Below are positions 1-5,084 of a DNA stretch of 5,084 nt, in pieces. The notes beneath the pieces are model-generated. The model saw only the letters and a program-made list of their open reading frames with translations. It was not told the origin of the DNA and searched no databases. The stretch covers positions 1 to 5,084 of the forward strand of contig JAYUSD010000029.1 in NCBI GenBank assembly GCA_043755865.1. Direction: 5' to 3'. Each line of letters begins with the position of its first letter. Within the stretch, counting starts at the first letter, position 1. Made by a program: the position numbers and the translations under genes. The DNA is from JANMDU01 sp043755865 (lineage in GTDB: Bacteria > Pseudomonadota > Gammaproteobacteria > Burkholderiales > Burkholderiaceae_C).

Positions 1-462
1 AAAACCATGTCGCCCGGCCTGCGCGTGGGCTGGTTGATTGCGCATCCTAGCCTGCTACAGAACGCCGTGATGTGCAAGCAATTCTCCGATGCCCACACCA
101 GCAATCTGGCGCAAGCCACCGCTGCTGAATATCTAAAAATGGATCGCATGCAAGCTGCGCTCGCCAAGGTGCGCCCAGCATATGCTGAGCGCTCTATTGC
201 GCTGTGTGATAACTTGAAAAAAGTATTGAAAAGCGAAATAGAATTCTCCCCGCCTCTCGGCGGCATGTTTGTTTGGGCACGACTGACCAAGCCCGGCGCC
301 GATGCGCGCGAGTTTGCCAAGGCGGCTATTGAGCGCGGCGTGGCTTTCATTCCTGGCACACCGTTTTACGCTGTCAATCCTGATCCCGCCACCCTGCGCT
401 TTAGTTTTGCCACCTCGGATGTGGCCAAGATCGAGCAAGGCGTGGCTCGATTGAAAGCTTGA
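1..462 (+). CDS. PLP-dependent aminotransferase, class I/II fold (C-terminal part; start lies outside the window)
   Basis: This is the C-terminal 153 codons of a fold-type I aminotransferase, a cytosolic enzyme that moves an amino group between an amino acid and a 2-oxo acid through pyridoxal phosphate. The frame is open from base 1. The first residues, KTMSPGLRVGW, match the family signature S-K-T-x-x-P-G-L-R-x-G-W, so codon 1 (AAA) should be the lysine that forms the Schiff base with PLP. The PLP-phosphate arginine would be R8. Further on are GGMFVW (about residues 87-92), FIPGTPFY (about 116-123) and LRFSF (about 132-136), whose arginine normally binds the substrate carboxylate. The C-terminal half is intact up to TGA. 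The layout resembles the YdcR/LysN-like (2-aminoadipate or valine-pyruvate type) subgroup, but substrate specificity cannot be read from this part. The SirB1 gene follows 58 bases later in the same direction, so co-transcription is possible. The large N-terminal half is missing only because of the window edge. Confidence 0.93.
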   Translation, partial: KTMSPGLRVGWLIAHPSLLQNAVMCKQFSDAHTSNLAQATAAEYLKMDRMQAALAKVRPAYAERSIALCDNLKKVLKSEIEFSPPLGGMFVWARLTKPGADAREFAKAAIERGVAFIPGTPFYAVNPDPATLRFSFATSDVAKIEQGVARLKA

Positions 463-520
463 GCCAAAGCTTGGTCGCTAGGGCTTCACAAACCTCTGTT
501 TTTCTGTCAGTATTATTGCC

Positions 521-1378
521 GTGCAACTCAACATTCACCCGCCGACTTCGCTGGAATACTTTGCCACTCTGGTGGCCGATGACGACGCCTTCCCCCTGCT
601 AGAAGCCGCTGCCAGCCTCGCGCAAGACGAGTATCCTGAGCTTGATGTGCAGCAAGTGCTCGGCGATGTAGATCAGCTGGTCGCAAGGCTTAAGCGCCGT
701 ATCCCCAAAGATGCCGTTGCCCTCCACCGCCTGCGTGCCATCCAGCAGTTTTTTTACCGCGATATGGGTTTTGCGGGCAACGCCAATAATTACTACGAAG
801 CCGACAATTCTTACCTCAACGCCGTCTTGCGCACGCGGCGCGGCATTCCCATCAGCCTCGCTGTCATTTGGCTTGAAATTGCGCAAGCCGTGGGTCTCAA
901 TGTTCATGGCGTGAGTTTCCCTGGTTACTTTCTGATCAAGGTCACTCTTGCGCGCGGCCAAGTGGTGATCGATCCTTTGACTGGCCAAAGCCTCTCACGC
1001 GAAGAGCTCTCCGAGCGCTTAGAGCCCTACAAAAGGCGCAGCGGTTTGGTGGATGATTTTGATGTGCCGCTCGGCCTCTATTTGCAATCAGCCAAGCCGC
1101 GCGACATCTTGGTGCGCATGCTGCGCAATCTCAAAGAAATTCACAAAACCCAAGAAGACTGGCCTCGATTCATCGCCGTTCAGAACCGCCTGATTACCGC
1201 ACTCCCGGATGCGTGGAGCGAGTACCGAGACCGTGGCTTAGCGCTGGCTGAAATGGAAGAAAAAATCGGCGCCAGCAGCGCCGCCATTCCTGATTTAGAG
1301 CTGTATTTGTCTAAGGCCGAGGATGCATTGGATATTGATGCAATAGCTGAATTGGTAGCAGGCCTGCGTCAAGCTTAA
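521..1378 (+). CDS. SirB1 family protein (transglutaminase-like core plus C-terminal TPR-like region)
   Basis: The 285-residue product has the usual length and layout of the SirB1 family, whose biochemical role is not established. The transglutaminase-like core carries the family landmarks NNYY (89-92), SYLN (97-100), RTRRGIPISL (104-113), LEIAQAVGL (118-125), FPGYFLIK (133-140) and IDP (150-152). The C-terminal part (about 195-285; RMLRNLKEIH, YRDRGLALAEME, LELYL) is helical and resembles the TPR-like tail. The start is GTG at 521. An in-frame TAG lies 14 codons upstream, the next in-frame ATG is residue 82 inside the conserved core, and no good Shine-Dalgarno precedes the GTG. Residue 136 is Tyr, where homologues usually have His in PGHFL. 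The Cys of true transglutaminases is also absent, as is common in this family. The gene follows the aminotransferase and converges tail-to-tail with the hydrolase, overlapping it by three bases. Confidence 0.93.
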   Translation: MQLNIHPPTSLEYFATLVADDDAFPLLEAAASLAQDEYPELDVQQVLGDVDQLVARLKRRIPKDAVALHRLRAIQQFFYRDMGFAGNANNYYEADNSYLNAVLRTRRGIPISLAVIWLEIAQAVGLNVHGVSFPGYFLIKVTLARGQVVIDPLTGQSLSREELSERLEPYKRRSGLVDDFDVPLGLYLQSAKPRDILVRMLRNLKEIHKTQEDWPRFIAVQNRLITALPDAWSEYRDRGLALAEMEEKIGASSAAIPDLELYLSKAEDALDIDAIAELVAGLRQA

Positions 1379-2271
1379 CGAATAAATGTTTCCAGCAGCT
1401 TATGCACCAACGCTGGCTGCTCGTGAATAATCCAGTGTGTTGCATCTTGCACGCGGTGGATTTGTAGATCGGGAATGTAGGCGGCCAGTCCATCCATCAG
1501 ACGCGGCGGCAAGGCAATATCTTGCATGCCCCAGATCACTTGTGTAGAAATGTTTACCGTCAGCGCTTCATACGGAATTTCAATGCCGTGAATCGCGCTG
1601 CTTGCGTCGACGGGTGGCCTGAGCGGCGAGGCACGATAGAAATTGCAGCCACCGGTGAGCCCTTGGCTCCACACGTTTCGGTAGTTTGTCTTCGTTGCTT
1701 CGTCGAGCCAAGCGTATTTCCCGTCCACTGCGCCTAGGCGGCTGAAAAATTCAAACAATCGGCGGAAATCGTGTTCAGCCAAGAGCGCTTCAGCGTCCGG
1801 TCGACACAGAAAATTCATATAACTGCTGGCCGCTTGTTGGTTCGCATCGCTTTTCAAGTCTCTAAGAAATGTGCCTGGATGTGGAGAGTTGATGATGCAG
1901 AGTTTGCGCATCAATTGCGGCATTTGGTTCGCTAAATTCCAAGCGACTGCGCCACCCCAATCGTGCGCAATCAACGCGGCCAACGGTTGACTTGGCGATT
2001 CGATAGCGATCAGCGCAGCAATGTCTTGCACCAAATGCTTGGCACGATACTGCGCCACATCCGCAGGGGCTGTTGACTTTTCAAAGCCACGCAAATTCGG
2101 CGCGATGCAGCGATATCCCTGCGCCGCAAAATACTCTAACGTTGCATCCCACACGAAAGCAGCCTCAGGAAAGCCATGCAGAAAAATGAGCACTGGTTTG
2201 CCAACATCGCCCGTAGCGCGACACGAGAGCGTGATGCCATGCGGCAAAACTGTGGTGTGAGTTGTGATCAT
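1375..2271 (-). CDS. Alpha/beta hydrolase, epoxide hydrolase-like
   Basis: The 298-residue protein is a complete alpha/beta-hydrolase of the epoxide hydrolase/haloalkanoate dehalogenase type, probably cytosolic, as no signal peptide is visible. The oxyanion motif HGFPE is at 32-36. The nucleophile elbow AHDWGG (102-107) has Asp104 where lipases and esterases have Ser, which marks enzymes that form an ester intermediate on Asp. The acid is probably Asp251 (IWGMQD) and the base His279 (DATHW). The cap region (about 130-225) contains NFYRAS (210-215), whose Tyr212 matches a ring-opening tyrosine of epoxide hydrolases. Tyr151 is a candidate second lid tyrosine. Length is normal and nothing is broken. 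ATG at 2269-2271 is the only plausible start, and no Shine-Dalgarno precedes it. The gene converges with the SirB1 gene and lies downstream of the terminator ending the dbpA-DUF808-DUF1624 unit, so it likely has its own promoter. The substrate cannot be told; a dehalogenase or other hydrolase of this subfamily remains possible. Confidence 0.92.
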   Translation of the reverse strand: MITTHTTVLPHGITLSCRATGDVGKPVLIFLHGFPEAAFVWDATLEYFAAQGYRCIAPNLRGFEKSTAPADVAQYRAKHLVQDIAALIAIESPSQPLAALIAHDWGGAVAWNLANQMPQLMRKLCIINSPHPGTFLRDLKSDANQQAASSYMNFLCRPDAEALLAEHDFRRLFEFFSRLGAVDGKYAWLDEATKTNYRNVWSQGLTGGCNFYRASPLRPPVDASSAIHGIEIPYEALTVNISTQVIWGMQDIALPPRLMDGLAAYIPDLQIHRVQDATHWIIHEQPALVHKLLETFIR

Positions 2272-2276
2272 GATGA

Positions 2277-2293
2277 CTATGAATTCAATAGCA
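2277..2293. repeat. 17-bp interrupted palindrome, copy 1
   Basis: The plus strand reads CTATGAATTCAATAGCA, with CTAT and ATAG arms around a GAATTCA centre. A copy matching at 15 of 17 bases lies at 2667-2683. This copy sits 6 to 22 bases upstream of the hydrolase ATG, exactly where a Shine-Dalgarno and mRNA leader would be. Similar GCTAT...ATAGC elements are, from memory, common between genes in Comamonadaceae, but I could not check that here. Confidence 0.5.
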
Positions 2294-2301
2294 CTTCACG
2301 C

Positions 2302-2307
2302 AGTATA
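2302..2307 (-). promoter_or_regulatory. Possible -10 box for the hydrolase gene
   Basis: On the minus strand this reads TATACT, one base from the sigma-70 consensus TATAAT. It would place a transcript start roughly 25-30 bases before the hydrolase ATG. A -10 is expected here because an intrinsic terminator lies just upstream. The -35 region at 16-18 bases spacing (around CAAATA) is poor, and there is no TG extension, so this is only a candidate. Confidence 0.35.
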
Positions 2308-2345
2308 TACGCCGGCTAACTGCGTATTTGATTCTGAATTTCAGC

Positions 2346-2375
2346 AAAAAAAAGATCAGCTGCTGAAAAGCTGAT
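2346..2375 (-). terminator. Intrinsic terminator of the dbpA-DUF808-DUF1624 unit
   Basis: Read on the minus strand, the arm ATCAGCT (2375-2369) pairs perfectly with AGCTGAT (2361-2355) across a 7-base loop. It is followed by one C and then eight consecutive T residues (2353-2346). This is a classic Rho-independent layout with a somewhat AT-rich 7-bp stem. The stem overlaps the final codons and the TGA (2356-2358) of the DUF1624 gene, so the terminator is partly coding. Its position at the end of a three-gene same-strand run supports an operon ending here. Confidence 0.75.
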
Positions 2376-3096
2376 AAACCCGCATGCTGCCAATCATCAG
2401 CGGCTGATGCAGCAGGTACCACGTCAAACTCCAAGTACCCATCCATGCAAGCCATTTTTGATAAGGTGCTATGACGCCAGTGATCACGTCGCGCCGATTT
2501 GCCAGCAGCCATTGCGCGGCAGCGACGCCCCACCACATCACGCCCAGCCACGGAAAGATCGGCACGTAATCTTCTGTGATCGGCAGCTTGGAGATCCAAC
2601 CAATCCAGTTAATGGCTCTTTCATTCCAAAATTGAGCACTGCCCGGCATAGATATTAAATAGTTTGCTATGAATTTAGTAGCAATTGCCAGCGCACCTAG
2701 CGGCCACAGCCAAGCGCCCCAGTGAGCGGTAAGCCGCACGATGATGAGCATCACCGCGATGCCATGCAACACGCCAAAGTAAATAAACGTTTTCGCGTTC
2801 GTCTGATACGTCACCACGCTGACCAACAGCGCACATGCGGCAACTTGAGCCCAGCGCGTCCAAAAGCGCGGCCAAGTCTGCCCTTGATGCAGCGCCACGG
2901 CCTGACCCGCACCCGCGCAGACGAGAAACAAACTCACAATAGCGCTGCGCTGCCAAGTCCAAAAAGCGTCATGATAAAAATCTTGCTGGATCCAGCCAAA
3001 ATAATTCAGATCAAAGCAGAAGTGGTAGATCGTCATCCACACAATTGCTACACCGCGCAATGCGTCAAGTCGATCAAAGCGCATCGAAGTTCTCAT
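2356..3096 (-). CDS. DUF1624 membrane protein, heparan-alpha-glucosaminide N-acetyltransferase-like catalytic domain
   Basis: This is an inner-membrane protein of 246 residues, typical for bacterial DUF1624 proteins. The N-terminus has the family signature RLDALRG (9-15) followed by WMTIYHFCFDL, with His25 in the first membrane helix. About seven hydrophobic helices follow (near 12-30, 51-70, 82-97, 103-121, 127-149, 178-198 and 214-237), with FGVLHGIA (107-114), FPWLG (181-185) and YLLHQP (227-232). Related eukaryotic HGSNAT proteins move an acetyl group across a membrane to a sugar amine; the bacterial substrate is unknown. I chose ATG 3094-3096, which leaves 10 bases after the DUF808 stop. 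A GTG at 3121-3123 would add nine residues and overlap DUF808 by 17 bases. An ATG at 3082-3084, preceded by GAGA, would give MRFDRLDALRG, also common in the family. The last codons form the terminator stem. Confidence 0.88.
   Translation of the reverse strand: MRTSMRFDRLDALRGVAIVWMTIYHFCFDLNYFGWIQQDFYHDAFWTWQRSAIVSLFLVCAGAGQAVALHQGQTWPRFWTRWAQVAACALLVSVVTYQTNAKTFIYFGVLHGIAVMLIIVRLTAHWGAWLWPLGALAIATKFIANYLISMPGSAQFWNERAINWIGWISKLPITEDYVPIFPWLGVMWWGVAAAQWLLANRRDVITGVIAPYQKWLAWMGTWSLTWYLLHQPLMIGSMRVYQLFSS
2667..2683. repeat. 17-bp interrupted palindrome, copy 2, inside the DUF1624 gene
   Basis: The plus strand reads CTATGAATTTAGTAGCA, differing from copy 1 (2277-2293) at only two positions. It lies within a longer inverted repeat, TTGCTA (2664-2669) and TAGCAA (2679-2684), with a 9-base spacer. 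The copy is translated as part of IATKFIAN (about residues 138-145) in a predicted membrane helix of the DUF1624 protein, and it does not break the reading frame. Confidence 0.5.
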
Positions 3097-3106
3097 GCGA
3101 TTGTGC

Positions 3107-4009
3107 TCAGTGTGATTTGCCACGCAATTTCTGCACGCCCATCCAAAGCGCCACGCACATTGCGCCCACGATCACGCCTACGATGCCCTCAAGCATGAAG
3201 CTCCACACCACCGAGAACCCGCCCGTACCCACTAGCCCTTTGATAAGGCTCTCAATCGCCGGAATGCCATGCGCAATGATGCTGCCGCCCACGGTGAACA
3301 TTGCAATCGTGCCGGCCACCGAGAGGAATTTCATCAGCTTGGGCGCAAAGGCCACCAAACCGCGTCCAAATGATCGCGCTGCTGCGCTCGTAGATTTCAT
3401 CAGCGATAAACCCGCATCATCCATCTTCACGATGCCTGCCACCAAGCCATACACGCCCACCGTCATGATCACTGAAATCGCAACGAGTACGGTCACTTGC
3501 CTTGCAAACGCAGCAGCCGCCACCGTGCCCAGCGTGATCACGATGATCTCAGCGGACAAAATGAAATCGGTACGAATCGCCCCTTTGATTTTGGTTTTTT
3601 CAAATTCCACCATATCTACTTCGGGGTTCAACACGGCCTGCGTGATCTGCGCATGATTGGCTTCGGCTTCCTTTTTATGAAAGAATTTATGCACGACTTT
3701 TTCAAAGCCTTCAAAGCATAAAAACGCCCCGCCAAACATCAAAAGCGGCAATATTGCTTGCGGCAAGAGTGCGCTGATCGCCAGCGCTGCGGGCACAAGA
3801 ATCGCTTTGTTAATCGCCGAGCCTTTGGCCACTGCCCACACCACCGGCAGCTCCCGCTTGGCAGCTACGCCGGCGACTTGCTCCGCGTTGAGAGCCAAAT
3901 CATCGCCAAGCACGCCCGCCGTTTTCTTAGCGGCCACTTTGGTCATCACCGCCACGTCGTCAAGCAGGGTGGCGATATCGTCAAGAAGGGCGAGGAGACT
4001 GGAGGCCAT
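3107..4009 (-). CDS. DUF808 family membrane protein (YedI-like)
   Basis: The 300-residue integral membrane protein matches the DUF808 family (E. coli YedI), whose function is unknown. The N-terminus MASSLLALLDDIATLLDDVAV is family-typical, followed by the conserved block AGVLGDDLALNAEQV (31-45). Other landmarks are CFEGFEKVVH (98-107) and the GAIRTDFILSAEI block (143-155). Hydrophobic stretches near 69-100, 149-169, 172-195, 226-248 and 268-292 indicate roughly five or six membrane segments, and the protein ends in a basic KLRGKSH tail. Length is normal and the gene is intact. It starts at ATG 4007-4009, preceded by an A-rich GAAAAGATAAAA leader with only a weak Shine-Dalgarno. It lies 56 bases after the dbpA stop and 10 bases before the chosen DUF1624 start, on the same strand, suggesting an operon. 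The link to dbpA gives no clear functional hint. Confidence 0.93.
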   Translation of the reverse strand: MASSLLALLDDIATLLDDVAVMTKVAAKKTAGVLGDDLALNAEQVAGVAAKRELPVVWAVAKGSAINKAILVPAALAISALLPQAILPLLMFGGAFLCFEGFEKVVHKFFHKKEAEANHAQITQAVLNPEVDMVEFEKTKIKGAIRTDFILSAEIIVITLGTVAAAAFARQVTVLVAISVIMTVGVYGLVAGIVKMDDAGLSLMKSTSAAARSFGRGLVAFAPKLMKFLSVAGTIAMFTVGGSIIAHGIPAIESLIKGLVGTGGFSVVWSFMLEGIVGVIVGAMCVALWMGVQKLRGKSH

Positions 4010-4065
4010 TTTTATCTTTTCAAAAAGAGTAGTCGCGTAATTTTGCCGCAGCTAGGGAGCACCGA

Positions 4066-5084
4066 TTAAAGCAAACGCACTTTGACGCCTTTCCCCTTGA
4101 TCTTGGCATCACCGAGCCGTTTGACAACTTCAGCGCCGATTTTGCGATTAACTGCCACGTAGGTAGAAAACTCATTGACGGTGATCTTGCCGACCTGTTC
4201 TCGGGTGTAGCCTAAATCCGCTGTGAGCGCCCCCAGCACATCACCCGGGCGGATTTTCTCTTTGCGGCCGCCTTGGATGTAAAGCGTGGCCATTGGCGGG
4301 AGGAGCGGTGAGTTGCTCGTCGAAGTCAATTCAGCGAGCTTGCTCCACGTCGTCTCGCGGCCTTGCAATTGCTCAATCTTGCCCACATTGCCCATCTCAT
4401 CCATGCTGGCAATATTGAGCGCCAGCCCGCTCTCGCCAGCTCGCCCTGTGCGGCCAATGCGGTGGATGTGAACCTCCGCATCAGGAGTCACATCGACGTT
4501 GATCACCGCTTGCAAATTTGCAATATCCAAGCCCCGCGCGGCCACATCGGTAGCCACCAAGATGCTGCAACTTTTATTGGCAAACTGCACAAGCACTTGA
4601 TCTCGCTCGCGCTGCTCTAGCTCGCCGTAGAGCGCCTGCGCCTTGTAGCCCTGCGCTTGCAGAAAAGTCTCTAGCTGCTTGCATTGAGCCTTGGTATTGC
4701 AAAAAGCCAGCGTGCTCTCAGGGCGAAAATGCGCGAGCATTTGCGCGACCACCGCAAAGCGCTCGTTGGCATTTGCGCCGCGCCGGCTGTCTCCAGCCAC
4801 TTCGTACCAGCGCTGCTCAATTTGGTTGCCCGTATGTTGCAGCTCCACCTTGATGGTTTGCGGGCTGCGCATGAATTGCACGGCGATTTTTGAAATGCCT
4901 TCAGGGTATGTGGCAGAAAAAAGCAAGGTTTGCCGCTCCTTGGGGCACTGCTTGGCCACCACCGTGATGTCGTCAAAAAACCCCATATCAAGCATGCGAT
5001 CGGCCTCATCGAGCACGAGCGTGTTGAGCGCATCAATACGCAGGCTGCCGCGCTCCAGATGATCCATCACGCGCCCCGGCGTGC
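4066..5084 (-). CDS. dbpA: ATP-dependent RNA helicase DbpA (N-terminus lies outside the window)
   Basis: The visible 338 codons are the C-terminal three quarters of a DEAD-box helicase; the family is about 460 residues long. DbpA unwinds RNA in the cytosol and is targeted to hairpin 92 of 23S rRNA during large-subunit assembly. The frame is open to the window edge, beginning with TPGR (motif Ib), so the GTG at 5068-5070 is internal. Numbering from that codon, the motifs are DEAD (21-24), SAT (52-54), LAFCNTKAQC (121-130), ATDVAARGLDI (173-183) and HRIGRTGR (203-210). The C-terminal domain (about 262-334; TLYIQGGRKEKIRPGDVLG, then VGKITVNEF, SYVAV-like TYVAV and IKGKGVKVRLL) is the DbpA RNA-binding domain, which separates it from RhlE- or SrmB-type helicases. 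It is probably the first visible gene of the unit continuing into DUF808 and DUF1624. Confidence 0.96.
   Translation of the reverse strand, partial: TPGRVMDHLERGSLRIDALNTLVLDEADRMLDMGFFDDITVVAKQCPKERQTLLFSATYPEGISKIAVQFMRSPQTIKVELQHTGNQIEQRWYEVAGDSRRGANANERFAVVAQMLAHFRPESTLAFCNTKAQCKQLETFLQAQGYKAQALYGELEQRERDQVLVQFANKSCSILVATDVAARGLDIANLQAVINVDVTPDAEVHIHRIGRTGRAGESGLALNIASMDEMGNVGKIEQLQGRETTWSKLAELTSTSNSPLLPPMATLYIQGGRKEKIRPGDVLGALTADLGYTREQVGKITVNEFSTYVAVNRKIGAEVVKRLGDAKIKGKGVKVRLL

Noticed and set aside
454..474. Direct repeat AAAGCTTG twice (454-461 and 466-473) and a CCAA/TTGG hairpin after the aminotransferase
   Set aside because: The stem is only four bases with no T run, so it is not a terminator, and the 8-base repeat can be chance.
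511..516. TATTAT as a -10 box just before the SirB1 GTG
   Set aside because: No -35 at proper spacing, and the transcript would start at or after the start codon.
1392..1421. CCAGC/GCTGG and AGCAGC/GCTGCT stems after the SirB1 stop
   Set aside because: They lie inside the hydrolase coding sequence, have 15-16-base loops, and no T run follows on the plus strand.
2285..2599. 104-codon minus-strand frame overlapping the DUF1624 3' end
   Set aside because: It is out of frame with the DUF1624 protein, runs through the terminator, and resembles no known protein.
2722..3198. 158-codon plus-strand open frame opposite the DUF1624 gene
   Set aside because: It is a shadow frame rich in Arg, His and Pro, and it crosses the DUF1624/DUF808 junction on the wrong strand.
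3045..3656. 203-codon plus-strand open frame opposite DUF808 and the start of DUF1624
   Set aside because: It is the antisense shadow of well-supported family genes, with Thr/Ala/Pro-rich low-complexity content and no recognisable domain.
4016..4027. CTTTT/AAAAG inverted repeat upstream of DUF808
   Set aside because: The loop is too short to form a hairpin and the stem is all A/T apart from one pair.
4691..5062. Plus-strand open frame of 123 codons opposite dbpA
   Set aside because: It lies antisense to conserved helicase motifs and has no family features.
5068..5070. GTG as a start codon for dbpA
   Set aside because: The frame continues upstream through TPGR, a conserved helicase motif, to the window edge, so the codon is internal.

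Overview
The window looks like ordinary chromosomal DNA from a betaproteobacterium, most likely Burkholderiales and possibly a Comamonadaceae relative. This rests on the style of the SirB1, DUF808, DUF1624 and DbpA proteins, the densely packed genes and the moderate-to-high GC codon use. It is an inference, because no rRNA or other phylogenetic marker is present. There are six protein genes, two of them cut by the window edges. I see no RNA gene, CRISPR array, insertion sequence or phage gene, and no gap between genes exceeds about 85 bases.

Left part, plus strand (1-1378): the C-terminal part of a fold-type I PLP-dependent aminotransferase, whose first visible codon is the PLP-binding lysine. 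It is followed 58 bases later by a SirB1-family (transglutaminase-like plus TPR) gene that starts with GTG. The SirB1 gene converges with a minus-strand epoxide-hydrolase-like alpha/beta hydrolase (1375-2271), and the two stop codons share the palindrome TTAA.

Right part, minus strand (2346-5084): a probable operon read right to left. It runs from dbpA (23S rRNA-directed DEAD-box helicase, N-terminus outside the window) to a DUF808/YedI-type membrane protein and then a DUF1624 (heparan-alpha-glucosaminide N-acetyltransferase-like) membrane protein. It ends in an intrinsic terminator whose stem overlaps the last codons and stop of the DUF1624 gene. The hydrolase then starts about 85 bases further on, probably from its own promoter.

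The genes do not form an obvious pathway. They cover amino-acid or keto-acid transamination, an uncharacterised SirB1 protein, hydrolysis of an unknown epoxide or ester, and ribosome assembly linked to two uncharacterised membrane proteins. The most interesting details are small: a 17-bp interrupted palindrome present twice, once in the hydrolase leader and once inside the DUF1624 coding region; a His-to-Tyr change at the usual SirB1 PGHFL position; and the coding-overlapped terminator. I do not see a convincing new multi-gene system.
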